This document shows positions 18,344-28,192 of a stretch of 36,063 bases of DNA, piece after piece. Origin of the DNA: an uncultured Mycobacteriaceae bacterium. Lineage in GTDB: Bacteria; Actinomycetota; Actinomycetes; Mycobacteriales; Mycobacteriaceae. Made by a program: the position numbers and the translations under genes. The notes below the pieces were generated by a model. The model did not search any database, was not told the DNA's origin, and worked only from the letters and a program-made list of their open reading frames with translations. The number at the start of each line of letters is the position of its first letter. The first letter of the stretch is position 1. The stretch covers positions 1 through 36,063 of the forward strand of contig CAIYOH010000019.1 in the NCBI GenBank assembly GCA_903927745.1, in the 5' to 3' direction.

Positions 18344-18372
18344 TTGCTTCCTCCAGTGATGCAGGCTATTCT
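18344..18372 (+). promoter_or_regulatory. Candidate rho promoter
   Basis: TTGCTT (18344-18349), 17-bp spacer, TATTCT (18367-18372), giving a start near 18379 and a ~200-base leader. A second -10-like CATAAT lies at 18455-18460 without a good -35. Confidence 0.5.
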
Positions 18373-18579
18373 CGGAGCGGCTGAGCAAACGCAGCATCTG
18401 CACATTGCACTGCGGCTCGGACAACACCAGCTTCCTCTCATGGTCGAGGTTTGCCATAATCCCCGCCCGGTCGAGGCGATCACCCTTTGCAGAGTCGGTT
18501 ACCGGGGGCACACAGCCACTCTGCTGGACGCAAGAAACCTCCCCGTATGAACTGATCAGCGGGGTAAGAAAGGAAATCC

Positions 18580-20304
18580 GTGACTGATACGGACCTGTTC
18601 ACCGTGCCTGTCGGCAAAGCCGCAGACGACGTCGCAGAAACCCCGGACACGAAAGCGAAGGCTTCCCTGTCCGCCATGGTCCTGCCCGATTTGCGCGCTC
18701 TGGCCAATCAGGCTGGCGTCAAGGGGACGTCGGGCATGCGCAAGAACGAATTGATCGCCGCCATCCACGAGGTCAGGGGAAACGGGAACGGCACGTCAGC
18801 ACCCGCGGCGGCTACCGCTGCCCCGGCGGCTGCCGCCGCCCCGGAGGCCCCCGCCGAGCCGGCGGCAGCCGCCGCCCCGGAGGCGGAGGGCGAGCCGAAT
18901 CACTCAGCCGGCCGCGAACGGCGCGGCGAGTCCCGCGGAGCCGGATCGGCCCGTGCGGCCGAACGGCCCGACCACGAGCGCGCGCACGATTCCGGCGGCG
19001 ACCGGAGCGGCGATCAGCAGAGGTCGGGCGGGCAGCAGCCCCGGGGCGACGACGACGGCGATGGTCGTCAGGGCCGGCGGGGACGACGGTTCCGCGACCG
19101 TAAACGCCGCGGGGAGCGCCCGGGCGACGGCGCCGACACCGAGCTGCGCGAGGACGACGTCGTCCAGCCGGTCGCCGGCATCCTCGACGTCCTCGACAAC
19201 TACGCATTCGTCCGCACCTCCGGCTACCTTGCCGGCCCGAACGACGTCTACGTCTCGATGAACATGGTGCGCAAGAACGGCCTGCGCCGCGGCGACGCCG
19301 TGACCGGAGCGGTGCGGGTATCCCGCGAGGGCGATCAGCCCAACCAGCGGCAGAAGTTCAACCCGCTGGTTCGCCTCGACAGCGTCAACGGCGGCCCTGT
19401 CGAGGAAGCCCGTAATCGGCCGGAGTTCAACAAGCTGACGCCGCTATACCCCAATCAGCGGTTGCGGCTGGAGACTACGTCCGAACAACTGACCACCCGC
19501 GTGATCGACCTGATCATGCCGATCGGCAAGGGCCAGCGCGCGCTCATCGTCTCCCCGCCCAAGGCGGGCAAGACGACCATCCTGCAGAGCATCGCCAACG
19601 CGATCACCAAGAACAACCCGGAATGCCACCTCATGGTCGTGCTCGTCGACGAGCGCCCCGAGGAGGTCACCGACATGACGCGCTCGGTCAAGGGCGAAGT
19701 CATCGCCTCGACGTTCGACCGGCCGCCGTCGGACCACACCTCGGTCGCCGAACTGGCGATCGAGCGGGCGAAGCGGCTGGTCGAGCAGGGCAGGGATGTC
19801 GTGGTGCTGCTGGACTCGATCACCCGCCTCGGGCGTGCCTACAACAACGCCTCGCCCGCCTCGGGCCGGATCCTGTCCGGCGGTGTCGACTCCACCGCGC
19901 TGTACCCGCCCAAGCGATTCCTGGGCGCCGCCCGCAACATCGAGGGCGGCGGTTCGCTGACCATCATCGCCACCGCGATGGTCGAAACGGGTTCCACCGG
20001 TGACACGGTGATCTTCGAAGAGTTCAAGGGCACGGGTAACGCCGAGCTGAAGCTGGATCGCAAGATCTCCGAACGACGGGTGTTCCCGGCCGTCGACGTC
20101 AACCCCTCAGGCACCCGCAAGGACGAGCTGCTGCTGTCTCCCGACGAGTTCGCGATCATGCACAAGCTGCGGCGGGTGTTGTCGGGCCTGGATTCGCACC
20201 AGGCCATCGACCTACTGATGTCGCAGCTGCGCAAGACGAAGAACAACTACGAGTTCCTGGTGCAGGTGTCCAAGACCACGCCGGGGTCGATGGACAACGA
20301 CTAG
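18580..20304 (+). CDS. rho: Transcription termination factor Rho
   Basis: Hexameric RNA helicase/ATPase that ends transcription. 574 residues, much longer than the ~419 of E. coli because of an inserted Ala/Pro then Arg/Gly/Asp-rich low-complexity segment (about 66-185) splitting the N-terminal RNA-binding region, a known actinobacterial feature. Order: LPDLRALANQAGVKG helix domain, insertion, cold-shock-like domain (GILDVLDNYAFVR), P-loop SPPKAGKTT near 327, VDERPEEVTDM, Q-loop/R-loop region LDSITRLGRAYN. In IIATAMVETGS the bicyclomycin-site Leu of E. coli is Met, which is linked to tolerance in M. tuberculosis. GTG start follows AAGAAAGGAA. Confidence 0.97.
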   Translation: MTDTDLFTVPVGKAADDVAETPDTKAKASLSAMVLPDLRALANQAGVKGTSGMRKNELIAAIHEVRGNGNGTSAPAAATAAPAAAAAPEAPAEPAAAAAPEAEGEPNHSAGRERRGESRGAGSARAAERPDHERAHDSGGDRSGDQQRSGGQQPRGDDDGDGRQGRRGRRFRDRKRRGERPGDGADTELREDDVVQPVAGILDVLDNYAFVRTSGYLAGPNDVYVSMNMVRKNGLRRGDAVTGAVRVSREGDQPNQRQKFNPLVRLDSVNGGPVEEARNRPEFNKLTPLYPNQRLRLETTSEQLTTRVIDLIMPIGKGQRALIVSPPKAGKTTILQSIANAITKNNPECHLMVVLVDERPEEVTDMTRSVKGEVIASTFDRPPSDHTSVAELAIERAKRLVEQGRDVVVLLDSITRLGRAYNNASPASGRILSGGVDSTALYPPKRFLGAARNIEGGGSLTIIATAMVETGSTGDTVIFEEFKGTGNAELKLDRKISERRVFPAVDVNPSGTRKDELLLSPDEFAIMHKLRRVLSGLDSHQAIDLLMSQLRKTKNNYEFLVQVSKTTPGSMDND

Positions 20305-20341
20305 ACAGCAACGTGGTGTGGGCGAGCTTCGCGCGAACTGG

Positions 20342-20347
20342 CATAAT
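20342..20347 (+). promoter_or_regulatory. Candidate -10 box for rpmE
   Basis: CATAAT lies 40 bases before the rpmE ATG, in the 83-base gap after rho. No convincing -35 is seen. Suggests rpmE has its own start site. Confidence 0.35.
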
Positions 20348-20387
20348 CGGAGCTCGTCGAGGGCGATAAACGACATACGAGGACAGC

Positions 20388-20636
20388 ATGAGAACTGACA
20401 TTCATCCTGAATACGCGGAGACCACGATCGTCTGCGGTTGCGGTACCACGTTCCAGACGCGCAGCACCAAGCCCGGCGGCCGGATCACAGTCGAGGTCTG
20501 CTCGCAGTGCCACCCGTTCTACACCGGCAAGCAGAAGATCCTCGACAGCGGTGGCCGGGTGGCCCGATTCGAAAAGCGGTACGGAAAGCGCAAGGCCGAC
20601 GCGGCCTCGGAGAACGCGGACAACACCGACGCGTAG
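20388..20636 (+). CDS. rpmE: Ribosomal protein bL31, zinc-binding form
   Basis: 82 residues. Starts [19 protein letters not shown] and contains four cysteines (C16, C18, C38, C41; second pair [13 protein letters not shown]), so this is the zinc-containing C+ form used in zinc-replete cells, not the cysteine-free paralogue. It bridges the large and small subunits. The C-terminal tail [17 protein letters not shown] is typical of the group. ATG start preceded by ACGAGGAC. Confidence 0.97.
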   Translation: MRTDIHPEYAETTIVCGCGTTFQTRSTKPGGRITVEVCSQCHPFYTGKQKILDSGGRVARFEKRYGKRKADAASENADNTDA

Positions 20637-20644
20637 CTGGCTTG

Positions 20645-20687
20645 CCGACGCCCGAACTGTGCGCCACACGCACGGGCCGGGCGTCGG
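20645..20687 (+). terminator. Hairpin between rpmE and prfA
   Basis: CCGACGCCCG (20645-20654) pairs perfectly with CGGGCGTCGG (20678-20687); the 23-base loop contains an inner GTGCG/CGCAC stem. There is no U tract, as is common for mycobacterial stem-only terminators, so it could be a partial terminator or an mRNA-processing/stability stem just after the rpmE stop. It ends 26 bases before the prfA ATG. Confidence 0.5.
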
Positions 20688-20713
20688 TTCGCGTGTGCGG
20701 TAGGAGCTCAGAT

Positions 20714-21787
20714 ATGACGCAGCCGGTGCAGGCAATCGACGTGCTGCTTGCCGAACACGCCGATCTCGAGCGTGCCCTGGCGGACCCCGGCCTGCACAGT
20801 AACCCCGACGAGGCACGCAAGGTCGGCCGCCGGTTCGCGCGGCTGGGGCCGATCGTCGCCGTCTACCGCAAGCTGGTGTCGGCCCGGGGCGATCTGGAGG
20901 CGGCGCGCGAGCTGGCCACCGATGACGCGTCGTTCGCCGACGAGGTGGTGCAGCTGGAATCGCAAGTGGCCCATCTTGACACCCAGCTGACCGACATGCT
21001 CGCGCCGCGCGACCCGCACGACTCCGACGACATCGTCCTCGAGGTGAAATCGGGCGAGGGCGGCGAGGAGTCGGCGTTGTTCGCGGCCGACCTGGCCAGA
21101 ATGTACATCCGCTACGCCGAACGGCATGGCTGGACGGTGACGGTCCTGGACGAGACGACGTCGGATCTCGGCGGCTACAAGGACGCGACGCTGAGCATTG
21201 CGAGCAAGGGTGACACGACCCACGGGGTGTGGTCGCGAATGAAGTTCGAGGGCGGGGTGCACCGCGTGCAGCGGGTCCCCGTCACGGAATCCCAGGGTCG
21301 CGTTCATACCTCGGCGGCAGGCGTGTTGGTGTACCCGGAGCCTGAGGAAGTCGCCGAGGTGCAGATCGACGAGTCCGATCTGCGCATCGACGTCTACCGG
21401 TCGTCGGGGAAGGGCGGCCAGGGTGTCAACACCACCGACTCGGCCGTTCGGATCACGCACCTGCCCACCGGCATCGTCGTCACCTGTCAGAACGAACGCT
21501 CCCAGCTGCAGAACAAGGCCCGCGCGTTGCAGGTGCTCGCCGCCCGACTGCAGGCGCTGGCCGAGGAACACGCGTCGGCCGATGCGTCGGCCGACCGGGC
21601 CAGCCAGATCCGCACCGTGGACCGCAGCGAGCGGATCCGCACCTACAACTTCCCCGAGAACCGGATCACCGACCACCGGATCGGTTTCAAGGCGCACAAT
21701 CTCGATCAGGTACTCGACGGCGATCTGGACGCGCTCTTCGACGCGTTGGGCGCCGCCGACAAGCAGGCCCGGCTGCAACGCACATGA
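20714..21787 (+). CDS. prfA: Peptide chain release factor 1
   Basis: Ends translation at UAA and UAG. 357 residues. Shows [18 protein letters not shown], containing the PVT-type stop-recognition tripeptide of RF1, and the catalytic GGQ (residues 234-236) in [17 protein letters not shown], whose Gln is methylated by the product of the next gene. The frame is open upstream to 20438 only through rpmE; ATG at 20714 has TAGGAG upstream and gives the family start. Stop overlaps the prmC ATG (ATGA), fitting their enzyme-substrate relation. Confidence 0.97.
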   Translation: MTQPVQAIDVLLAEHADLERALADPGLHSNPDEARKVGRRFARLGPIVAVYRKLVSARGDLEAARELATDDASFADEVVQLESQVAHLDTQLTDMLAPRDPHDSDDIVLEVKSGEGGEESALFAADLARMYIRYAERHGWTVTVLDETTSDLGGYKDATLSIASKGDTTHGVWSRMKFEGGVHRVQRVPVTESQGRVHTSAAGVLVYPEPEEVAEVQIDESDLRIDVYRSSGKGGQGVNTTDSAVRITHLPTGIVVTCQNERSQLQNKARALQVLAARLQALAEEHASADASADRASQIRTVDRSERIRTYNFPENRITDHRIGFKAHNLDQVLDGDLDALFDALGAADKQARLQRT

Positions 21788-22659
21788 CTGCGCTGCGCCA
21801 TGAGATCGACCGGGCGGCGGCGCGACTCGCCGCGGCCGGAATCGACTCCGCGCGTTCCGACGCCGAGCAACTCGCCGCTCACCTCACGGGGACCGAGCGC
21901 GGTCGGCTCGCCCTGTTCGACTCACCCGACGGCGAGTTCTTCGGCCGTTACCGCGCGGCGGTGGCCGAGAGGTCGCGGCGAGTGCCGCTGCAGCACCTCA
22001 CCGGGACCGCGGCGTTCGGGCCGCTGACGCTGGAAGTCGGTCCCGGCGTGTTCATTCCGCGGCCGGAGACCGAGGCCATGCTGGCCTGGGCGACCCAGCA
22101 GCAGCTCCCGGCGCGGCCCCTGATCATCGACCTGTGCACCGGCAGCGGCGCGTTGGCGCTCGCGTTGGCCCGCCACGCGGCCGAGATTGGGTTGCAGGCG
22201 CGGGTCATCGGCGTCGATAACTCGGAGGCAGCCCTGGAATACGCCCGCCGCAACGCCGCTGGAACATCCGTGGAATTCCTGTGCGCCGATGTCCGCGAGC
22301 CGGACCTGCTGCCCGAGCTGCAGGGACTGGTGGATCTGCTCGTGGCTAACCCGCCATACGTTCCCGACGACACGGTCGTCGAACCCGAAGTGGCCGAACA
22401 TGATCCGCACCACGCGGTGTTCGGGGGCCCGGATGGTATGGCGGTGATCGAACCCGCCGTCCGCCTCGCTCAGCGGTGGCTGCGTCCTGACGGTCTGTTC
22501 GCCGTTGAACACGACGACACGACGTCGACGCGCACAGCCCAGATGATCTATCGCACAGGGAGTTTTGTTGATATCGAGGCTCGGCTGGATCTGACCGGTC
22601 GGCTGCGTTTTGTGACGGCCCGCCGGTGCGCAGCTCCGTCGGAGCTGCGACATGACTGA
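21784..22659 (+). CDS. prmC: Release factor glutamine methyltransferase
   Basis: Methylates the GGQ glutamine of RF1 and RF2 using S-adenosylmethionine. 291 residues: N-terminal helical RF-binding domain with RVPLQHLTG (66-74) and FIPRPETE (90-97), SAM-binding [14 protein letters not shown] (116-129), acidic GVDNSE, and the substrate-binding NPPYVPDD (189-196). Overlaps prfA by four bases and the next gene by eight. Older name hemK. Confidence 0.96.
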   Translation: MTALRHEIDRAAARLAAAGIDSARSDAEQLAAHLTGTERGRLALFDSPDGEFFGRYRAAVAERSRRVPLQHLTGTAAFGPLTLEVGPGVFIPRPETEAMLAWATQQQLPARPLIIDLCTGSGALALALARHAAEIGLQARVIGVDNSEAALEYARRNAAGTSVEFLCADVREPDLLPELQGLVDLLVANPPYVPDDTVVEPEVAEHDPHHAVFGGPDGMAVIEPAVRLAQRWLRPDGLFAVEHDDTTSTRTAQMIYRTGSFVDIEARLDLTGRLRFVTARRCAAPSELRHD

Positions 22660-23302
22660 GGTGTTCGACTGCACCGACCCGCAGCGGCGCTCCCGCGGAA
22701 TCGCCTCGGCGGTGACGGCGCTCAAGGACGGTCGGCTCGTCGTACTGCCCACCGACACCGTCTACGGCATCGGTGCCGACGCCTTCAATAGCGCTGCGGT
22801 GTCCGCCCTGCTGTCGGCGAAGGGCCGGGGCCGGGATATGCCGGTGGGCGTGTTGGTCGGCTCATGGCACACCATCGAGGGGCTTGTCTACACCATGCCC
22901 GACGGGGCCCGCGACCTGATCCGAGCCTTTTGGCCCGGCGCGCTGAGCCTGGTGGTGCCGCAGGCGCCGTCCCTTCAGTGGGATCTGGGCGACGCGCACG
23001 GCACGGTGATGCTGCGCATGCCGCTGCACCCGGTGGCCATTGAACTGCTGCGTGAGACGGGGCCGATGGCGGTGTCCAGCGCCAACGTGTCCGGCCGACC
23101 ACCGGCGGTGAACGCCACCGAGGCGCGCGACCAACTCGGCGATCTCGTGGACGTCTATCTCGACGCGGGTGTGGCCCCGCAGCAGGCCGCGTCAACGATT
23201 GTCGACCTGACGGGAACCGGTCCGCGCATCCTGCGGGAGGGCCCGGTCAGGGCCGATCGGATCGCGGACGTGCTGGGCGTCGACCCGGCGCAGTTGCAGT
23301 AG
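22652..23302 (+). CDS. L-threonylcarbamoyladenylate synthase (Sua5/YciO/YrdC)
   Basis: Makes threonylcarbamoyl-AMP from threonine, bicarbonate and ATP for the t6A modification of ANN-decoding tRNAs. 216 residues of a single YrdC domain without the C-terminal Sua5 domain. Typical parts: LPTDTVYGIGADA (32-44), the KGRGRDMPVGVLV dsRNA-binding-type strand, PGALSLVVP, and SSANVSGRPP. ATG start overlaps prmC by eight bases. Orthologue by position of Rv1301. Confidence 0.92.
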   Translation: MTEVFDCTDPQRRSRGIASAVTALKDGRLVVLPTDTVYGIGADAFNSAAVSALLSAKGRGRDMPVGVLVGSWHTIEGLVYTMPDGARDLIRAFWPGALSLVVPQAPSLQWDLGDAHGTVMLRMPLHPVAIELLRETGPMAVSSANVSGRPPAVNATEARDQLGDLVDVYLDAGVAPQQAASTIVDLTGTGPRILREGPVRADRIADVLGVDPAQLQ

Positions 23303-23313
23303 GGTCTGTCGAG

Positions 23314-24579
23314 ATGCATAGCGATCTGGTCGGCCTTGCCGGTGGGTTGCTCGCCTTCTCTGATCGCGGCACCGGGGTCCCGCTGCGCGAGCTGGCGCTC
23401 GTGGGGCTGACCGCGGCGATCGTCACCTACTTCGCAACCGGGCCGGTGCGGCTGCTCGCCACCCGTGTTGGGGCGGTCGCCTATCCGCGGGAACGCGATG
23501 TACACGTGAACCCCACCCCGCGAATGGGCGGGCTCGCGATGTTCCTCGGTGTGGTGTCGGCCGTGTTCCTGGCGGCTCAACTGCCCGCGCTCACCCGCGG
23601 CTTCGTCTACTCCACCGGCATGCCTGCGGTGCTGGTGGCCGGCACGGTGATCTTGGGTATCGGCCTGCTCGACGACCGCTGGGGTCTCGATGCGCTGACG
23701 AAGTTCGCTGGTCAGATCACCGCGGCCAGCGTGCTGGTCACCATGGGTGTCGCCTGGAGCGTGCTCTACGTCCCGTTCGGAGGCGTCGGCACGATCGTGC
23801 TCGACCAGGCCTCGTCGATCCTGCTCACCCTGGCGCTGACGGTGGCGGTGGTCAACGCGATGAACTTCGTCGACGGTCTCGACGGGCTGGCCGCCGGTCT
23901 TGGCCTCATCACTGCTCTGGCGATCTGCATGTTCTCGGTCGGCCTGCTTCGCGATCATGGCGGCGACGTCCTGTTCTATCCGCCCGCCGTGATTTCGGTG
24001 GTTCTGGCGGGAGCCTGCCTGGGCTTTTTGCCGCACAACTTTCACCCGGCCAAGATCTTCATGGGCGATTCCGGCTCCATGCTGATCGGTTTGATGCTCG
24101 CCACGGCTGCGACCACGGCGGCGGGTCCGGTCTCGCAGACCGCGTACGGCACGCGGGACGTGTTCGCCCTGCTGTCGCCGTTCCTGCTGGTGCTCGCCGT
24201 CATCTTCGTGCCGATGCTCGACCTGCTGCTGGCGATCGTCCGCCGCACCAGGGCCGGGCGCAGCGCCTTCAGCCCCGACAAGATGCACCTGCACCACCGC
24301 TTGCTGCAGATCGGCCATTCGCACCGCCGGGTGGTGCTGCTGATCTATGTCTGGGTCGGCATCGTCGCGTTCGGCGCCGCCGGCACCATCTTTTTCAGCC
24401 CCCGCGCCACGGCAATGGTGATGCTGGCCGCGATGGTGGTAGCCGGAGTTGCGACGGTGATCCCGCTGTTGCGCCGTGATGAAGCCGCCCACGAAGCCGC
24501 CCACGAAGCCGCCCGCGACGACAACCACAGCGACGACCATCACGGCGCCCGCGGCGGTGAACCGGACGACCGCCTGTAG
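23314..24579 (+). CDS. wecA: Undecaprenyl(decaprenyl)-phosphate GlcNAc-1-phosphate transferase
   Basis: Integral membrane enzyme moving GlcNAc-1-phosphate onto the polyprenyl carrier, the first step of the arabinogalactan linker in mycobacteria. 421 residues with about eleven hydrophobic helices. Motifs: NPTPRMGGLAM, GLLDDRWG (magnesium-binding Asp pair), NAMNFVDGLDGLAAG, FMGDSGSMLIG and HMHLHHRLL-type ending of the active-site loop (KMHLHHRLL). The cytoplasmic tail is low-complexity with a HEAAHEAA repeat and many His, Asp and Gly. ATG 11 bases after the preceding stop. Called rfe in M. tuberculosis. Confidence 0.95.
   Translation: MHSDLVGLAGGLLAFSDRGTGVPLRELALVGLTAAIVTYFATGPVRLLATRVGAVAYPRERDVHVNPTPRMGGLAMFLGVVSAVFLAAQLPALTRGFVYSTGMPAVLVAGTVILGIGLLDDRWGLDALTKFAGQITAASVLVTMGVAWSVLYVPFGGVGTIVLDQASSILLTLALTVAVVNAMNFVDGLDGLAAGLGLITALAICMFSVGLLRDHGGDVLFYPPAVISVVLAGACLGFLPHNFHPAKIFMGDSGSMLIGLMLATAATTAAGPVSQTAYGTRDVFALLSPFLLVLAVIFVPMLDLLLAIVRRTRAGRSAFSPDKMHLHHRLLQIGHSHRRVVLLIYVWVGIVAFGAAGTIFFSPRATAMVMLAAMVVAGVATVIPLLRRDEAAHEAAHEAARDDNHSDDHHGARGGEPDDRL
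24481..24516 (+). repeat. 12-bp tandem repeat inside the wecA tail
   Basis: Three copies of GAAGCCGCCCAC (24481-24492, 24493-24504, and 24505-24516 with one A-to-G change) encode Glu-Ala-Ala-His repeats in the cytoplasmic tail. A multiple of three, so copy-number change would keep the frame. Confidence 0.9.
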
Positions 24580-24684
24580 CCCGGAGACCTCCCAGGGCAT
24601 GGCACTTTGATGTGCGATACGCTCCCCCTGCCACCGATCGTTTGGCAGCGGTGTTCCGGGTCCACCAGGGATTGAGGTGCTGCA

Positions 24685-25173
24685 GTGACGACACCAGCGC
24701 ACGATGCGCCGTTGGTGTTCCCCTCCGTTGCTTTCCGACCCGTTCGGCTTCTGGTGATCAGCGTCGTCATCACAGCGCTGGCCATGCTGGCCGGCGGTTT
24801 TTCCGGTCGACTCCAGCTCGGGATGTTCTTCGGTGTCGGGTTGCTCCTAGGCCTGCTCAACGCGCTCCTGGTGCGCCGATCCGTCGAGTCGATCACCGCC
24901 GGGGATCACCCGCTGAAACGAAACATGGCGGTCAACTCGGCGTCCCGCCTGGCGATCATCACCATCCTCGCGCTGATCCTCGCGTTCGTCTTCCGGCCCG
25001 ACGGCCTGGGCGTCGTCTTTGGGTTGGCGCTGTTCCAAGTGCTGCTGGTGGTAACAACCACGCTGCCGATCCTGCAGAAGATCCGCTCTTCGGAGGCGCC
25101 CGTGTCGGTGCTGCCCTCCTCCGCGGAACAGCCGCTTGACTCGCACGGCGAAAGGAGCCCGGGGGATGCCTGA
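24685..25173 (+). CDS. AtpI-like ATP synthase operon membrane protein
   Basis: 162 residues with four hydrophobic helices (about 21-37, 44-61, 88-104, 108-125) and a polar tail. It heads the ATP synthase operon, as Rv1303 does in M. tuberculosis. Family AtpI proteins help assemble the c-ring or carry magnesium; this one has only loose similarity ([15 protein letters not shown], then [18 protein letters not shown]). GTG start at 24685. Its last eight bases overlap the atpB start, indicating coupling. Confidence 0.8.
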   Translation: MTTPAHDAPLVFPSVAFRPVRLLVISVVITALAMLAGGFSGRLQLGMFFGVGLLLGLLNALLVRRSVESITAGDHPLKRNMAVNSASRLAIITILALILAFVFRPDGLGVVFGLALFQVLLVVTTTLPILQKIRSSEAPVSVLPSSAEQPLDSHGERSPGDA

Positions 25174-25921
25174 CATGGTTCTGGCCGACGCAAAAATCGA
25201 AGTTGGCGAGCACACCACGGCCACCTGGCTCGGCATGACCGTCAACACCGACACGATCCTGTCGACCGCGATCGCCGCGGTGATCGTGATCGGGCTGGCC
25301 TTCTTCCTGAGGGCGAAGATCACCTCGACCGGCGTGCCCAGCGGGGTCCAGTTGTTCTGGGAGGCGATCACCGTTCAGATGCGCGACCAGATCGAGAGCG
25401 CGATCGGCATGCGGATCGCCCCCTTCGTGCTGCCGCTCGCGGTCACCATCTTCGTGTTCATCCTGATCTCCAACTGGCTGTCGGTGCTACCGCTGCAATA
25501 CACCGATGCGTCCGGGCACACCACCGAGGTCCTCAAGTCCGCGGCCGGGGACATCAATTACGTGCTGGCGCTGGCCCTGTTCGTCTTTGTCTGCTACCAC
25601 GTGGCGGGCGTCTGGCGCCGCGGCATCGTCGGGCACCCGATCGCCGTATTGAAGGGGCACGTGGCGTTCCTGGCGCCGATCAACCTCGTTGAGGAGCTCG
25701 CCAAGCCGATCTCGTTGTCGCTCCGGCTTTTCGGCAACATCTTTGCCGGCGGCATCCTGGTCTCCCTGATCGCTCTCTTCCCGCCCTACGTGATGTGGTT
25801 GCCGAACGCGATCTGGAAGTCCTTCGACATGTTCGTCGGCGCGATCCAGGCGTTCATTTTCTCGATTCTGACGATCCTGTACTTCAGCCAGGCCATGGAG
25901 ATCGAGGATCACCATGACTGA
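25166..25921 (+). CDS. atpB: ATP synthase subunit a
   Basis: Fo proton channel. 251 residues, six hydrophobic helices. It carries the essential Arg in [14 protein letters not shown], plus NLVEELAKP and [24 protein letters not shown] at 25166 is chosen: AGGAG lies 9 bases upstream and the protein reads [20 protein letters not shown], aligning with the M. tuberculosis start; the TTG at 25136 and ATG at 25175 are less well placed. Overlaps the AtpI-like gene by eight bases. Confidence 0.96.
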   Translation: MPDMVLADAKIEVGEHTTATWLGMTVNTDTILSTAIAAVIVIGLAFFLRAKITSTGVPSGVQLFWEAITVQMRDQIESAIGMRIAPFVLPLAVTIFVFILISNWLSVLPLQYTDASGHTTEVLKSAAGDINYVLALALFVFVCYHVAGVWRRGIVGHPIAVLKGHVAFLAPINLVEELAKPISLSLRLFGNIFAGGILVSLIALFPPYVMWLPNAIWKSFDMFVGAIQAFIFSILTILYFSQAMEIEDHHD

Positions 25922-25971
25922 CGGCATCATCCACGTGGTCTGATCCCCAGACCATTGCAGAAGCCTGGTAG

Positions 25972-26250
<279 letters not shown>

Positions 26251-26259
26251 CTCGTGGTG

Positions 26260-26787
26260 ATGGGCGACGCAAGCGTCATGGTCCTAGCCGCCGGCCAAGG
26301 CGGCGAAGGAGGAAAAGGCACCAGCAACTTCCTCGTGCCCAACGGCACGTTCTTTTTCGTGCTGGCCATCTTCCTGATCGTGCTTGCGATCATCGGCACG
26401 TTCGTCGTCCCGCCGGTGCTGAAGGTGATGCGCGAACGGGATGCCATGGTCGCCAAGACCGCCGCCGACAGCAAGAAAGCGGCCGAGCAGTTTGCGGCCG
26501 CCCAAGCCGACTACGACGAGGCCCTCAAAGAGGCCCGCGGGCGCGCGTCGGCACTTCGTGACGACGCCCGTGCAGAGGGACGCAAGGTGGTCGACGATGC
26601 ACGCGCCCAGGCCGAGCAGGACGTGGATGTTGTCCTGCAAGCCGCCGCCGAGCGATTGAAGCTGGAGAGGGATGCCGTGGAATTGGATTTGCGCGGCAAC
26701 GTGCCCGCCATGGCGGCGACCCTGGCCAGTCGAATCCTCGGCGTCGAGGTCGCCCCCGCCGCGGCAACCGGAACGGCGGGACGGTAA
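26260..26787 (+). CDS. atpF: ATP synthase subunit b
   Basis: Stator stalk, 175 residues: short N-terminus, one membrane helix ([20 protein letters not shown], about 29-48), then a long charged coiled coil rich in Ala, Lys, Glu and Arg. Ends with [12 protein letters not shown]. Start is uncertain among GTG 26254, GTG 26257 and ATG 26260, none with a ribosome site; ATG gives [11 protein letters not shown], most like M. tuberculosis. It is probably translated by coupling to atpE, whose stop is 4-10 bases away. Pairs with the b-like half of the next protein. Confidence 0.93.
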   Translation: MGDASVMVLAAGQGGEGGKGTSNFLVPNGTFFFVLAIFLIVLAIIGTFVVPPVLKVMRERDAMVAKTAADSKKAAEQFAAAQADYDEALKEARGRASALRDDARAEGRKVVDDARAQAEQDVDVVLQAAAERLKLERDAVELDLRGNVPAMAATLASRILGVEVAPAAATGTAGR

Positions 26788-26793
26788 CCGCGC

Positions 26794-28134
26794 ATGTCGA
26801 CTTTCCTAGGACAGCTGGTGGGTTTCGCGCTCATCGTGTACCTGGTGGCGCGTTACGCCGCGCCGCCGGTGCGTCGGCTCATGGTTGCCCGGCAGGACAC
26901 GGTCCGCCACCAGTTGGACGACTCGGTTGCGGCGGCCGGCCGGTTGACCGAGTCCACCACCGCCCACACCAAGGCCGTCGGGGACGCCGCGTCGGAGGCC
27001 GAGAGACTGGTCGACGAGGCACGGATCGACGCGAGCCGCATCACCGAGCAACTCCAGGCCCAGGCCGGGGTCGAAGCGCAACGCATCAAGGCGCAGGCCG
27101 ACCGCCAGGTGGAGCTGCTGCGCAGCCAGCTGACGCGCCAGCTCCGCCTGGAGCTGGGCCACGAATCCGTGGGCCAGGCCAGGGAACTGGTGCGCGACCA
27201 CGTGTCCGATGCGGCCCAGCGCGCCGCCACCGTCGACCGATTCCTGGGTGAGCTCGACGCCATGGCGCCGGGCTCCGCCGACGTCCAGAACCCCCTGGCG
27301 GCATCACTGCACTCGGCCAGTCGGCAGGCCCTGCGCACTGTGTCGGACCGCTTCGACGCCCTCGCGGCGAACCTGGACAGCGCTGGGCTTTCCACGCTGT
27401 CCGCCGAGTTGGCGTCGGTGGCCAAGATCCTTGTCTCCGAACCCGTCCTAGCCCGGCACCTCACCGCGCCCTCCGAGGATGCGGGCCCCCGGGTCCGGCT
27501 GGTCGAGAGCTTGCTGACCGGCAAGGTCGGCGACGCGACGCTGGACGTCCTGCGATCGGCCGTCTCGCAGCGGTGGTCGGCCCACTCCGACGTGATCGAC
27601 GCCGTTGAGTACGTCTCGCAGCAAGCCCTCCTCGAGGTCGCCGAACGGGAGAACACCGTCGACGAGGTCGAAGACCAATTGTTCCGATTTTCCCGCCTCC
27701 TGGATGCGCAGCCGCGGCTCGCCAGCCTGCTGGGTGACGAGTCCACCGGTGCCGAACGGCGGGTGGGGTTGCTGCGCGCCGTGCTGAAGAACGCCGGCGG
27801 GCAGGTCAACCCGATCGCGGCCACACTGCTGTCCCAGACAGTGGAGCTACTCCGGGGTGCGCCCGCCGAGACGTCGATGAAGAACCTGGCCGAAGCCGCT
27901 GTGGCGCGGCGCGGCGAAATCGTCGCGCAGGTCAGCGCCGCGGCCGACCTCACCGATGCCCAGCGCGCCCGGCTCGTCGGGGTGCTTGGCCGCATCTACG
28001 GTCATCCCGTGTCGCTGCAGCAACAGGTCGATCCCGATGTGCTGGGCGGGCTGCTGATCTCCGTCGGCGACGAAGTCATCGACGGGACGCTCTCGTCGCG
28101 TCTGGCCGCGGCTGAGGCGCAGTTGCCGGACTGA
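26794..28134 (+). CDS. atpH: Fused ATP synthase b-delta subunit
   Basis: 446 residues. Residues ~1-165 are a second b-type stalk: one N-terminal membrane helix ([20 protein letters not shown]) and a coiled coil. Residues ~170-446 are a delta subunit (OSCP) that joins the stalk to the top of F1, ending with the family motif [20 protein letters not shown]. This fusion is a mycobacterial hallmark; elsewhere delta is a ~180-residue separate protein. The delta part is larger than usual, with an insertion in the first helical domain. 6 bases after atpF. Confidence 0.96.
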   Translation: MSTFLGQLVGFALIVYLVARYAAPPVRRLMVARQDTVRHQLDDSVAAAGRLTESTTAHTKAVGDAASEAERLVDEARIDASRITEQLQAQAGVEAQRIKAQADRQVELLRSQLTRQLRLELGHESVGQARELVRDHVSDAAQRAATVDRFLGELDAMAPGSADVQNPLAASLHSASRQALRTVSDRFDALAANLDSAGLSTLSAELASVAKILVSEPVLARHLTAPSEDAGPRVRLVESLLTGKVGDATLDVLRSAVSQRWSAHSDVIDAVEYVSQQALLEVAERENTVDEVEDQLFRFSRLLDAQPRLASLLGDESTGAERRVGLLRAVLKNAGGQVNPIAATLLSQTVELLRGAPAETSMKNLAEAAVARRGEIVAQVSAAADLTDAQRARLVGVLGRIYGHPVSLQQQVDPDVLGGLLISVGDEVIDGTLSSRLAAAEAQLPD

Positions 28135-28192
28135 CCACCAACCTTTCACCGAAAACCCGATGCGACAAGATCGAAGAGGAAGACGATAAGCC

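Larger units (their letters stand above)
18274..18579 (+). other. Long rho leader and intergenic region
   Basis: About 306 bases between thrB and rho without a gene. It holds a 23-bp tandem repeat (18288-18333), a good promoter (18344-18372) and roughly 200 bases that would be the rho 5' untranslated region. Rho genes in other bacteria are autoregulated by premature termination in their leaders; the same is plausible here but no attenuator stem is obvious to me. Confidence 0.6.
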
